Of a DNA stretch of 46,810 bases, positions 7,390 through 15,100 are shown in pieces (positions within the stretch are counted from its first letter, which is position 1; each line of letters opens with the position of its first letter). The position numbers and the translations under genes are program-made. Origin of the DNA: Alphaproteobacteria bacterium (GTDB lineage Bacteria; Pseudomonadota; Alphaproteobacteria; Micropepsales; Micropepsaceae); assembly GCA_013389115.1 (NCBI GenBank), contig JACADY010000019.1, positions 1 to 46,810 on the forward strand. Direction: 5' to 3'. The notes beneath the pieces were generated by a model. The model had not been told where the DNA came from. It worked only from the letters and a program-made list of their open reading frames with translations, and made no database searches.

Positions 7390-8202
7390 ATGCAATGGCT
7401 TTTCCCGGCGGGCCGTATCCTCCTGGGTCTGACCTTTATCCTCGATGCGGGATGGAACATCGCGACCTACGATTTGCGCGCCGCTTATCTCGACCTAGTG
7501 GGCGCCCCACATTTCCTCACGATCCTGACCGCGGTCGTTTTCGCGATTTGCGGCGCGGCGCTGATCGCGAACTACAAGATCCGCATTACCCCCTACCCGC
7601 TGGCAGCGATTCTTATCCTGATGTCGCTTGTTCTCCTCACCGACGTGAACGGGAAGGGTATCGGCGAATATCCAGCCGAGTTCCAGATCGAGGTTCTCTT
7701 CAAGGAATGGCTGGTGCACCTCACCATCGTTGCAGCGCTGGTCTTCCTGGCGAACCAGTCCTTGCCCGAGGGCGGCGCGTCCCCAATGAGAGAGATGACG
7801 ATGGCGGGGCGCGCGGGGCGCGCCATGATCGGCGGCTATTTCATCATCAACGCACTCTGGCAATGGTATTACATCGATATCCGCATTGAGCACATTGTCG
7901 CCTCGGGCGGCACCGGCACCAGCCTTCCCTACATCATCGGCTTCCAAATCATCTTCGGCCTTCTCGTTGCGGCCGGCATTGCCCTCAAATACTCAGCGCC
8001 GCCATTGATGCTCATCATCACGGTTTCCACCATCGTCGTGCACGGCAACATCTCGGAGACGTCGCCTTACCCTGCGAATTTGCAGATCCATCAATGGTTT
8101 GTGAAATCGGCGGTGCTTGCGGGCCTCGTCCTGGTGCTGGGGCAGGATCTTGCACGCGCCAGACCCGCGGCTGAAAAGGGAAATCGGCTCCATCCCGCAT
8201 AA
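7390..8202 (+). CDS. DoxX-like membrane protein with two tandem four-helix halves
   Basis: The 270-residue integral membrane protein has about eight hydrophobic segments. The first half (about 1-125) starts FPAGRILLGLTFILDAGWNIATYD. The second (about 138-258) starts GRAGRAMIGGYFIINALWQW. Both have the Gly-Arg followed by a glycine-rich first helix and an Asn/Ala-Trp pattern typical of DoxX/SURF4-like four-helix proteins, so the protein looks like an internal duplication. DoxX members have been linked to quinone-dependent or redox membrane complexes, but the function here is unknown. The ATG at 7390 follows GGAGGG ten bases upstream; an in-frame TTG at 7372 is less likely. It lies between two MDR oxidoreductase genes on the same strand. 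Confidence 0.7.
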   Translation: MQWLFPAGRILLGLTFILDAGWNIATYDLRAAYLDLVGAPHFLTILTAVVFAICGAALIANYKIRITPYPLAAILILMSLVLLTDVNGKGIGEYPAEFQIEVLFKEWLVHLTIVAALVFLANQSLPEGGASPMREMTMAGRAGRAMIGGYFIINALWQWYYIDIRIEHIVASGGTGTSLPYIIGFQIIFGLLVAAGIALKYSAPPLMLIITVSTIVVHGNISETSPYPANLQIHQWFVKSAVLAGLVLVLGQDLARARPAAEKGNRLHPA

Positions 8203-8267
8203 CCCTGGGAGCTAGAAGCCAGGCAAGGCTCCTCCAACGGCGGCTTCACCCTTGACGGCGAGAGATC

Positions 8268-9317
8268 ATGCGGGCTGTGCAGATGAGTGAGTATGGAGGC
8301 GTTGAGGTTCTTCGCCTCAACCCTTCCCTTCCTGATCCCGTTCCGGCGGACGATGAGATCCTCATCCGCATTCACGCAACCTCGGTCAATCCGATCGATG
8401 CCGTGCGGCGGATGGGCTATGGCCGGCGTGTGTTCAAGCTGCTGGGCGCCAAAATGCCGCTCATCCTCGGCCACGATGCCTCCGGCGTCGTCGTCAAGAC
8501 AGGCAGGAACGTGACGCGCTTCAAGGCGGGCGACGCGGTCTGGATCGCGCCAGACGCCTTTCGCGACGGTACTTACGCGGAGTACGTAGCGGTGCGCGAA
8601 CGCGAAGTGGCGATGAAACCCCAAAATCTCACCCATGAGGAGGCCGCCTCGATCCCTTACGTGGCGCTCACCACCTGGGCTGCGCTGGTCGGGACGGGTG
8701 CGATCGAGCCGGGCAAGGCGGCGGGCAAGACGGTGCTCGTGCACGCAGGCTCTGGCGGCATCGGCAGTTTCGCGATCCAGCTGCTCAAGGCCTGGGGCGC
8801 GAACGTCGCGACGACCTGCGGCCCCGGCAATGTGGAGTTCTGCCGCAGCCTCGGCGCCGACCGCGTCATCGACTATTCAAGAGAGGACTTTGCCAAGGAG
8901 CTGAAGGACATCGATGTCGTTTTCGACACCTTGGGTTACCTCGCCGGGGTCGAGAAGGGCTCGCTCCGCGTCCTGAGGCGCGGGGCGGGCGCGCATTACG
9001 TGTCGATTGTCAATCCGCTTCTGCCCTGGATTGACGAGGGCGGCTTCATCCTCGGCGGCGCACGCGTCGCATTGACCTTGTTGGGGATGAAAATCTGGAT
9101 GCGTCTTTGGAAGGGCGCGCGCTATAGTTGGGCGCATTTCTCAACCAGCGGCGCCGTGCTGGAGGAAATTCGCACGCTCGTTGAAGCAGGAAAGGTCCGC
9201 CCCGTGGTGCAAACGGTCATGGATTTGAGCGACGTCGCAAAGGCGCATACCGCGATCGAGAGCCGCCGCACCCGGGGCAAGATCGTCCTGCACTGCCTTG
9301 CGGCCGATGCCGCGTAA
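8268..9317 (+). CDS. Zinc-free MDR oxidoreductase (RTN4IP1/quinone reductase-like)
   Basis: The 349-residue medium-chain reductase has the GroES half (IHATSVNPIDAVRRMGYG, LGHDASGVVVKTG) and the Rossmann half (VLVHAGSGGIGSFAIQLLKAWGA). Instead of the zinc-ligand pattern it has the SVNPIDxxxRxG signature of the RTN4IP1/quinone oxidoreductase subfamily. These enzymes use NADPH to reduce quinones or enones. The ATG follows GGCGAGAGATC. The stop overlaps the start of the TetR gene by 11 bases, suggesting translational coupling and perhaps control by that regulator. It is clearly distinct from the PIG3-type enzyme at 6.2 kb. Confidence 0.85.
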   Translation: MRAVQMSEYGGVEVLRLNPSLPDPVPADDEILIRIHATSVNPIDAVRRMGYGRRVFKLLGAKMPLILGHDASGVVVKTGRNVTRFKAGDAVWIAPDAFRDGTYAEYVAVREREVAMKPQNLTHEEAASIPYVALTTWAALVGTGAIEPGKAAGKTVLVHAGSGGIGSFAIQLLKAWGANVATTCGPGNVEFCRSLGADRVIDYSREDFAKELKDIDVVFDTLGYLAGVEKGSLRVLRRGAGAHYVSIVNPLLPWIDEGGFILGGARVALTLLGMKIWMRLWKGARYSWAHFSTSGAVLEEIRTLVEAGKVRPVVQTVMDLSDVAKAHTAIESRRTRGKIVLHCLAADAA

Positions 9318-9882
9318 CCGGGCGGGAACCGCGCGCGAGGAAAAAATCGCGCAATTGCTCGATGCGGCCGACGCGCTCTTCGCTGAGCAGGGCTTTGCCG
9401 GAACGACGACGGCGCAGATCGCGAAGAAATGTGCGGTCAGCGAAAAGACCTTGTTCTGGTACTTCCCCAGCAAGGACCACATCCTGGTCGCGGTAACCGA
9501 AAGAGCGCTGCGCCTTGTCCTGCACAATCTCTATGTGGGCGGCTGGCCGACAGGCAAGCCCGAGAAGGACTTGATTGCCGCCATCAAGGCCTTGCGTGAC
9601 ATCCGCCACCTGCTCACCGCCGCCCAGCAGCGCGCCGAGGTGAGCCCCGTCGTCGCCAAGGCGCGCGATCAGTTCCGCGAACACAACGTAAGGACGCTTG
9701 GCAACAATCTGCGTGCGCTGGGTGCGCCGCCGCAGAAGCTGGGCGCGTGGGTGACGATCATGACCTGCTTCATCGACGGCGTCTTGCTGCGCAACATGGC
9801 AGACGGGGAGTTGGAGCGGGTCTGCCGCACCTTGTTCGCCAGCCTCGCGCCGGGCGCCGCCAAGCCGCAGCGGGTCGAGTAG
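9307..9882 (+). CDS. TetR/AcrR family transcriptional regulator
   Basis: The 191-residue protein has the N-terminal TetR helix-turn-helix: IAQLLDAADALFAEQGFAGT, TTAQIAKKCAVSEKTLFWYFPSKDHIL (residues about 13-60). The C-terminal ligand-binding region is poorly conserved, as usual, and its effector is unknown. The ATG lies inside the end of the upstream MDR gene (11-base overlap); a TTG three codons earlier is less likely. The overlap suggests that the regulator is made with, and probably represses, the MDR operon. The downstream neighbour hisI is convergent. Confidence 0.85.
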   Translation: MPRNRAGTAREEKIAQLLDAADALFAEQGFAGTTTAQIAKKCAVSEKTLFWYFPSKDHILVAVTERALRLVLHNLYVGGWPTGKPEKDLIAAIKALRDIRHLLTAAQQRAEVSPVVAKARDQFREHNVRTLGNNLRALGAPPQKLGAWVTIMTCFIDGVLLRNMADGELERVCRTLFASLAPGAAKPQRVE

Positions 9883-9930
9883 GGCTTTTCCCTAAGGCCC
9901 ACCCACCCAACGGGGCGAGGCCCGTCTCAC

Positions 9931-10422
9931 TCACAGAATGGTTGGATTGGGCGCATCGCCATAGACGGCTTTGGGATCGAAGGTCTTCTCCGTTTCGACA
10001 AAGCGAAGCGTGACCGCACCGTCGGCCGCGGGCGTAGGCACCGCCCGATAGAAGCACGACTTGAAGCCCACATGGCACGACGCGCCCGAGCCACCAACCG
10101 CCACCTTCAGCCAGACCGCATCCTGATCGTCATCGATCCGCATTTCGACTATGCGCTGCGTCAGGCCGCTAGTCGCACCCTTGCGCCAGAGCACCCGGCG
10201 GCTGCGGCTGAAATAATGGGCCTCCCCCGTCGCGATCGACAGGCGCAGCGCCTCCGCGTTCATATAGCCAAGCATCAGCACATCGCCCGATGCGGCATCG
10301 GTCGTCACGCAGGGAATAAGCCCTTCCGCATCGAACTTGGGCGCAAGCTCATGTCCCTCTTCCACCTGCGCGACACTGATACGGGCGGAAAAGGCGATCG
10401 GTGGTGTTGAACTCTCGGCCAT
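9931..10422 (-). CDS. hisI: Phosphoribosyl-AMP cyclohydrolase
   Basis: This 163-residue enzyme opens the purine ring of phosphoribosyl-AMP in histidine synthesis (cytoplasm, third step). It has LIPCVTTDAASGDVLMLGYMNAEAL, AHYFSRSRRVLWRKGATSG, QRIVEMRIDDDQDAVWLKV and SCHVGFKSCFYRAV. The two late Cys zinc ligands (CHVG and SCF) are present. The usual DCDxD motif here reads DDDQD, so the third zinc-ligand Cys is Asp98. The aspartates assigned to Mg binding are kept. The ATG at 10422 gives the usual length. It is a stand-alone HisI, without the HisE fusion, and is the last gene of the minus-strand comF-Nit series. Confidence 0.9.
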   Translation of the reverse strand: MAESSTPPIAFSARISVAQVEEGHELAPKFDAEGLIPCVTTDAASGDVLMLGYMNAEALRLSIATGEAHYFSRSRRVLWRKGATSGLTQRIVEMRIDDDQDAVWLKVAVGGSGASCHVGFKSCFYRAVPTPAADGAVTLRFVETEKTFDPKAVYGDAPNPTIL

Positions 10423-10555
10423 GGCAACCTGATTGGGTTGGAAAGGGAAGCGGCCGTCGCGGCCATTTCCCGCCGGCGCTTGCAAAGCCGGTCTGGAACG
10501 GCTCTAAGCCGGTTGAGGGCAAATTGCAAATGGCAGGGGACTGCCGGACCGCGCC

Positions 10556-10978
10556 TCAGGCATCACACTGCTCTGCGGGCGGCAGGGGCAGCACATCGAT
10601 GCCCTCCTCGGTCAGCTCCTTCACCTCTTCCAGGGTCGCATCGCCATAGATGCCCCGCTCCTCAGCCTCGCCATAGTGGATCTTGCGGGCCTCCTCGGCA
10701 AAGGCGCGCCCCACATCCTCATGCGTTTCTTCGACCATTTTGCGCAGCGCCGCGAGGCGCTCGCGAACGGCCTTGGGGCTCATCGCAGCCATGCCCACCC
10801 GGCCGGGCTCACGCTGTGTCGCGACCGCAGGTGCCATCGGCGCCTTCTCGATCTTCTTGGTGTTGCAGACGGGACAAGCAAGGCGGCCGGCCTTGGCCTG
10901 CGTGTCGAACGCGGCGCTGTCGCGAAACCAGCCCTCGAATTCGTGGCTTTTGCTGCAGCGGAGTTGGTAACGGATCAT
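10556..10978 (-). CDS. DUF1178 family protein
   Basis: The 140-residue protein begins MIRYQLRCSKSHEFEGWFRD, has a CPVCNTKKIEKAPMAP motif (a CxxC likely to bind zinc together with the first Cys), and a helical region with MVEETHEDVGRAFAEEARKIH and YGEAEERGIYG. These are hallmarks of DUF1178, a conserved alpha/beta-proteobacterial family of unknown function, usually just downstream of a carbon-nitrogen hydrolase gene as here. The start at 10978 matches the family N-terminus. Confidence 0.88.
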   Translation of the reverse strand: MIRYQLRCSKSHEFEGWFRDSAAFDTQAKAGRLACPVCNTKKIEKAPMAPAVATQREPGRVGMAAMSPKAVRERLAALRKMVEETHEDVGRAFAEEARKIHYGEAEERGIYGDATLEEVKELTEEGIDVLPLPPAEQCDA

Positions 10979-11060
10979 GGACGCACAGTAGGGTTGAACT
11001 TCATAAAGTCTAGCACTCAAGATGGGCGGTTGCCAAAGCGCCGGCAAGCCCCGCTTCTTG

Positions 11061-11114
11061 GCAAGGGGCCAATCTCAGGCAAATGGCCAATCTCAGGTAA
11101 AGGGCCGATCGTGG
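11061..11114. repeat. Short tandem repeat (18-bp unit, about 2.7 copies)
   Basis: Units GCAAGGGGCCAATCTCAG, GCAAATGGCCAATCTCAG and a diverged GTAAAGGGCCGATC follow one another. The stop codon of the Nit amidase gene (11093-11095) lies in the second unit, so extra units extend past the gene into the gap before DUF1178. This looks like recent slippage at the 3' end of the gene. Confidence 0.6.
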
Positions 11115-11908
11115 CGCAAGGCCGGGATCCGGGCCCTGACGGCCGCGACCTTTCCAAGGTCGAGTTCGGCGAGAATGATACCGGGTTCCGTGCCGCCCTC
11201 GGCGAGGATCGCCCCCCAGGGATCGATGATGAGACTGTGGCCGAATGTCTCACGCCCGTTGGCGTGCCGCCCGCCTTGGGCCGGGGCGAGGATGAACGCC
11301 CCCGTCTCGATCGCCCGCGCGCGCAACAGCACATGCCAGTGCGCCTCGCCTGTCGTCTGGGTGAAGGCGGAAGGTACGCTGATGATCTCGGCGCCGGCCT
11401 TGGCGAGCGCGCGATAGAGCTGCGGGAAGCGCAAATCATAGCAGATCGTAAGGCCAAGCCGGCCGAAATCCGTCTCGGCAGTCACCAGATGGTCGCCCGG
11501 CTCGACCGTATTGGACTCCCGATAGGTCTCGCCCGAGGGCAGATCGACATCGAAGAGATGGATCTTGTCATAGCGTGCCGCGATCCGCCCGCTGGGGTCG
11601 ATGAGATAGGACCGGTTGGCCGTCTTGCCGCCCGGCAGCCGGATCGCCAGCGATCCGATGAGCAGCCAGATCTTCAACTCATGCGCGAGGTCGCAGAACT
11701 TTGGCAGCGAGGGATCACGCTCCTCGGTCTCACTCATCGCCAGCTTTGCCCCGCCATCGGGCGCCATCAGGCAAGTATTTTCAGGCGTTGCGATCAGCCG
11801 TGCCCCGCGCGCCTGCGCCTGACGGATGAGATCGGACGCGATCAGCGTGTTCTGCTGGGCATCATCGCTCGAGCGCAGCTGGATGCAGGCGGCGGTGAGT
11901 TTGCTCAT
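11093..11908 (-). CDS. Carbon-nitrogen hydrolase, Nit1/Nit2-type amidase
   Basis: The 271-residue nitrilase-superfamily enzyme has the catalytic triad Glu43 (TPENT), Lys115 (RYDKIHLFDVDLPSGE) and Cys156 (LTICYDLRFPQLYRAL). The Nit branch includes deaminated-glutathione amidase and omega-amidase; LFDVD and the ETYRES loop fit that branch. Its cytoplasmic role would be metabolite repair of thiol or ketoacid amides. It overlaps the grxC stop by four bases (ATGA), and the link to a glutaredoxin fits a glutathione-related substrate, though that is inference. Its 3' end runs into a short tandem repeat. Confidence 0.85.
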   Translation of the reverse strand: MSKLTAACIQLRSSDDAQQNTLIASDLIRQAQARGARLIATPENTCLMAPDGGAKLAMSETEERDPSLPKFCDLAHELKIWLLIGSLAIRLPGGKTANRSYLIDPSGRIAARYDKIHLFDVDLPSGETYRESNTVEPGDHLVTAETDFGRLGLTICYDLRFPQLYRALAKAGAEIISVPSAFTQTTGEAHWHVLLRARAIETGAFILAPAQGGRHANGRETFGHSLIIDPWGAILAEGGTEPGIILAELDLGKVAAVRARIPALRHDRPFT

Positions 11909-12165
11909 GCGGTGGACGACAGGAGCCGGTCGAGCTCGCCCCTCGCCTCAAGCGCGTGCAAGTCGTCGCACCCGCCCACATGCCGCTCGCCGATGAAGAT
12001 CTGCGGCACGGTGTGGCGGCCCGAGCGGCTTTCCATCTCGGCCCGCAAGGCACGGTCGCAGCTCACATCGATTTCGGTGATCGTGGCACCCTTGCGTTTG
12101 AGCAGCGCCTTGGCGCGCACGCAATAGGGGCACAATATGGAAGTATAGATGGTGACGTCGCTCAT
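11905..12165 (-). CDS. grxC: Glutaredoxin 3 (dithiol)
   Basis: The 86-residue thiol-disulfide oxidoreductase has active site CPYC (12-15), the cis-Pro motif TVPQIFIG and the glutathione-binding GGCDDLHAL. It reduces protein disulfides and glutathione mixed disulfides in the cytoplasm. The length is typical. It lies 32 bp after comF and overlaps the Nit gene, a common alphaproteobacterial series comF-grxC-Nit-DUF1178. Confidence 0.93.
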   Translation of the reverse strand: MSDVTIYTSILCPYCVRAKALLKRKGATITEIDVSCDRALRAEMESRSGRHTVPQIFIGERHVGGCDDLHALEARGELDRLLSSTA

Positions 12166-12197
12166 GGACCCGGATCATCGCAAGACCATGATGAATA

Positions 12198-12962
12198 TTA
12201 GGTGACGTCCTGCCCGCGGACAACGCGCGCCAGGGTGAGCGCGCGAATTTCCTTGGACCCTGTGTGCAAGAGCACCCGCGCACAGGCCTCGAGCGTCGCG
12301 CCTGTGGTTAAGACATCATCGATGAGCACGATGGGTGCGCCGCGAACCCGCGCCGCCGCCCGCGCATTGAGCCGAAAGGCCCCCGCAACGTTGCGCCGCC
12401 GCGCTCGCGCCGAGCGCATGTCGCCCTGGCTTGCCGTTGCCCGTACCCGCTCGAGCAGGTCGGGGATCACGCAAAGGCCCGCCTCCCGGGCGAGCGCGTG
12501 GGCAAGGCTCGCCGCCTGATTGTGCCGCCGCCGGAACAGCCGCCACCAGTGGAGCGGCACCGGCACGAGAAGGGGTGAACCTGCAAGGGCCTCGCGTCCC
12601 TGCCGCGCCATCCAGCGCGCGAAGGACGGGGCAAGGTCGAGCCGGTCGCCATGCTTGTAAGCGAGCACGAGATCCCGGCTTTCCTCGTCATAATGCAGCA
12701 CCGACCGCGTGAGCGCGATCCGCCCCGGCCTTGCGCTGCAGGCGCCGCAAAGCGCGCCCTCCCCGGCTGAATAGCCAAAGGGAACCCCGCAGCGTGCGCA
12801 ATAAGGCGCCTCGATGAAGCGCAGCCGCGGCCAGCACTGATCGCAAAGCGCGCCCGCATCGGCGATGATCGTGCCGCATTTGAGGCATTGGGGCGGGAAC
12901 GCCGCATCGAGCAGCATGCGCCCCGATGCGGCAAGCCAGCGCCGCGCCCGCCCCTGCACCAT
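12198..12962 (-). CDS. comF: ComF-family phosphoribosyltransferase-like protein
   Basis: The 254-residue protein has an N-terminal zinc-ribbon region with CLKCG, CDQCW, CARCG and CGAC pairs (residues about 26-75) and a C-terminal PRTase domain with the PRPP loop VLIDDVLTTGAT (about 213-224). ComF proteins support DNA uptake in competent bacteria (Bacillus, Haemophilus), but many alphaproteobacteria keep the gene without known competence. VPVPLHWWRLFRRRHNQA is the conserved substrate-side segment. It starts two bases after the VOC gene stop, so the two are probably one transcript. Confidence 0.85.
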   Translation of the reverse strand: MVQGRARRWLAASGRMLLDAAFPPQCLKCGTIIADAGALCDQCWPRLRFIEAPYCARCGVPFGYSAGEGALCGACSARPGRIALTRSVLHYDEESRDLVLAYKHGDRLDLAPSFARWMARQGREALAGSPLLVPVPLHWWRLFRRRHNQAASLAHALAREAGLCVIPDLLERVRATASQGDMRSARARRRNVAGAFRLNARAAARVRGAPIVLIDDVLTTGATLEACARVLLHTGSKEIRALTLARVVRGQDVT

Positions 12963-12964
12963 GC

Positions 12965-13348
12965 TCAGCCCTTGAAATAGGCGCAGAGCTTGTTTCCCAC
13001 CGGATCGCGCACATAGGCGCCATAGAAGGGCGGAGTTCCTTCCCCGCGCACGCCCGGCGCCCCTTCATCGCGTCCGCCATGCGCAAGCCCGGCCCGATGA
13101 AACGCCTCCACCGCCGCCCGGCTCGGTGCCTTGAAGGCCAGCATCGAACCATTGCCGAAGCTCGCCGCGTTCTTGTCGAAAGGGGTTGCCAGATAGACCA
13201 TGAGCCCTTCCTCCTTGCCATCGAGGCCATAGCCCGCCCAGCCGCCATCCTTGAACGTGCGCTTATAGCCGATCTCCGCCATCGCGGCGTCGTAGAAAGC
13301 CACCGATTTGTCGAGATCGTTGATCCCGATCGTCACATACCCGATCAT
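12965..13348 (-). CDS. VOC (glyoxalase/bleomycin-resistance) family protein
   Basis: The 127-residue single-module protein begins MIGYVTIGINDLDKSVAFYD and ends YVRDPVGNKLCAYFKG, the two beta-alpha-beta-beta-beta halves of the vicinal oxygen chelate fold. Members are metal-dependent lyases, dioxygenases or drug-binding proteins; the substrate cannot be named. The ATG at 13348 follows AAGGAGGCGGAC. It is first in the minus-strand operon with comF. A divergent methyltransferase gene starts 77 bases away. Confidence 0.8.
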   Translation of the reverse strand: MIGYVTIGINDLDKSVAFYDAAMAEIGYKRTFKDGGWAGYGLDGKEEGLMVYLATPFDKNAASFGNGSMLAFKAPSRAAVEAFHRAGLAHGGRDEGAPGVRGEGTPPFYGAYVRDPVGNKLCAYFKG

Positions 13349-13425
13349 GTCCGCCTCCTTTTCTATGCGGTTAAGACTGCCTTGTTTCCGCATCCCTGAA
13401 AAGAACAAAAAGGGAACAAGTTTTT

Positions 13426-14310
13426 GTGACCGCATCGCCGCCCCGGATTTTTGACAGACGCCTGCGCCGCCTGCGATGGCAGAGGGCCGCCCCCCGCTTT
13501 GGGGGTCATGATGTGCTTTACCGCAGGGTTGTGACCGACATCGCGGACCGCCTCAAAGGGGTTCGCCGCCGCTTTGGCACCGCGATCGCCTTTGGCGAAC
13601 GCGACGGCACGCTGGCCGAGGCGCTGGCACCGTCCTGCGACCGGGTGCTGACGGCCCTGCCGCGTGAGGGGGGCCGCCCTGCCGCCCATTCCATCCGCGC
13701 CGAGGAGGAGTGGCTCCCCTTTGCGCCTTCAGCGCTCGACCTCGTTGTCAGTGTTCTGGAGTTCCATGCGATCAACGACGTGCCCGGCGCGCTCAGTCAG
13801 ATCGCGCGCGCACTCAAGCCAGACGGGCTCTTCATCGGCGCATTTTTTGGCGGCGAGACGTTGCATGAGCTGCGCCAGTCGCTGACCCGCGCCGAAGCGG
13901 CGCTGCGGGGAGGCGCAAGCCCCCGCGTCGCGCCCATGATCGATATCAGGGATGCGGGCAGCCTGCTCCAGCGCGCAGGCTTTGCCCTGCCCGTCGCCGA
14001 TTCAGACCGTGTCACGCTCACCTATCCACATGCGCTCGCCCTGCTGCATGACCTGCGCGGCATGGGTGAGACGAACATTCTTGTGGAGCGCGACAGGTGT
14101 CCCTTGCGCAAGGCGGTCCTGGCGGCCGCGCTCACGGAGTATGAGCGTAGCTTTGCCGGAGCGAATGGCCGCGTGCCTGCGACCATCGAGATCATCACCA
14201 TGACCGGCTGGGCGCCGCATGAGAGCCAACAGCGGCCTTTGGCCCCCGGCTCCGCCCGCATGCGCCTCGCGGACGCGCTGATGACGAAGGAGCGCCCGCT
14301 TGAGGATTGA
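13426..14310 (+). CDS. SAM-dependent methyltransferase-like (NDUFAF5/BioC type)
   Basis: The 294-residue protein resembles the C6orf79/NDUFAF5 group: MTASPPRIFDRRLRRLRWQR at the start, then SALDLVVSVLEFHAINDVPGALSQIARALKPDGLFIGAFFGG, the motif III-IV region of class I methyltransferases. Motif I (around GTAIAFGERDG) is degenerate, as in many members of this group. NDUFAF5 acts in complex I assembly in mitochondria; the bacterial role is not settled. Start is GTG. The divergent neighbour of the VOC/comF operon, as in many alphaproteobacteria. Confidence 0.7.
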   Translation: MTASPPRIFDRRLRRLRWQRAAPRFGGHDVLYRRVVTDIADRLKGVRRRFGTAIAFGERDGTLAEALAPSCDRVLTALPREGGRPAAHSIRAEEEWLPFAPSALDLVVSVLEFHAINDVPGALSQIARALKPDGLFIGAFFGGETLHELRQSLTRAEAALRGGASPRVAPMIDIRDAGSLLQRAGFALPVADSDRVTLTYPHALALLHDLRGMGETNILVERDRCPLRKAVLAAALTEYERSFAGANGRVPATIEIITMTGWAPHESQQRPLAPGSARMRLADALMTKERPLED

Positions 14311-14316
14311 CGCCCC

Positions 14317-14589
14317 TCAGAAATTGCCCGCGATCGCAGTGTAGAGCGCCGCGACCTCGACGCCGACGGCCTGGAACGCCGACACGATCGCAAGAAAGAT
14401 GAACGACGCGATCAGGCAATATTCGATTGCGGTCGTGCCCGCCTCATCACGCGCGAACTCGCCTATTCTTGAAGCGGCGCGCGGGAGAATGGGTACCAGC
14501 TTTCCGCAAGACAATGCGCTGAAACGACGAGAGGGAGCAGCGGCTTTATTCTGTTGCGATGCACGCCGCGCTAACCGCAAGATACGCAT
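14317..14589 (-). CDS. Flp-type (type IVb) prepilin with an unusually long leader
   Basis: The 90-residue protein ends with a typical Flp pilin: EAG followed by TTAIEYCLIASFIFLAIVSA, the prepilin-peptidase cleavage site being after Gly51 and Glu5 of the mature part conserved. The mature pilin is only 39 residues. The 51-residue leader is basic and much longer than usual (10-30). The ATG at 14589 has GGAGG upstream. Tad secretion genes are not nearby, so this is an orphan that would rely on a tad locus elsewhere or serve another function. It follows mutT with a 14-base gap. Confidence 0.75.
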   Translation of the reverse strand: MRILRLARRASQQNKAAAPSRRFSALSCGKLVPILPRAASRIGEFARDEAGTTAIEYCLIASFIFLAIVSAFQAVGVEVAALYTAIAGNF

Positions 14590-14603
14590 AGAGGCCTCCT
14601 CCT

Positions 14604-15017
14604 TCACAGGAAATCTCGAAGCATCGCGACGAGAGGCTTATCGGCCGGCGGCATGGGCAGGTGCTGAAGCGCGTGCGGTTGCACCCACTTGAGCGCCTGC
14701 CCTTCGCGCGCGGCGATCATCCCCTCCCACCGGCGGCAAACATAAAGCGGCATCAACAGATGAAAGTCTTCGTAAGCGTGCGAGGCAAAGGTGAAGGGCG
14801 CAAGGCACGCCTCCTTCACGATGATGGAGAGCTCTTCGGCAAGTTCACGGATGAGCGCGGCCTCCGGGCTCTCGCCCGCCTCGACCTTGCCACCTGGAAA
14901 CTCCCACAAGCCCGCCATGCTCTTTCCCTCCGGCCGCTGTGCAACGAGCACACGCCCATCGCCATCGATCAGCGCCACGGCAACCACAAGAACCAACCGG
15001 CCGGGGCTGCGCGTCAT
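14604..15017 (-). CDS. mutT: 8-oxo-dGTP diphosphatase (Nudix), MutT
   Basis: The 137-residue Nudix hydrolase has the full box GKVEAGESPEAALIRELAEE (about 43-62), the MutT-type AQRPEGKSMAGLWEFPGG before it and MPLYVCRRWEG after it. It removes oxidised dGTP from the nucleotide pool, preventing A:T to C:G transversions. Neighbour argJ upstream on the same strand is common in alphaproteobacteria. Confidence 0.88.
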   Translation of the reverse strand: MTRSPGRLVLVVAVALIDGDGRVLVAQRPEGKSMAGLWEFPGGKVEAGESPEAALIRELAEELSIIVKEACLAPFTFASHAYEDFHLLMPLYVCRRWEGMIAAREGQALKWVQPHALQHLPMPPADKPLVAMLRDFL

Positions 15018-15100
15018 CGGAGCTAACCTGGAGGTAAGAGATTAACGGGAAGTAATAGTTTGGATTTTAGCAACGTGGCGCATTTTGGAGCGGCCCCGTT

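Noticed and set aside
9307..9882. TetR as regulator of hisI
   Set aside because: It overlaps the MDR gene on the plus strand and is convergent with hisI, so the MDR operon is the likely target.
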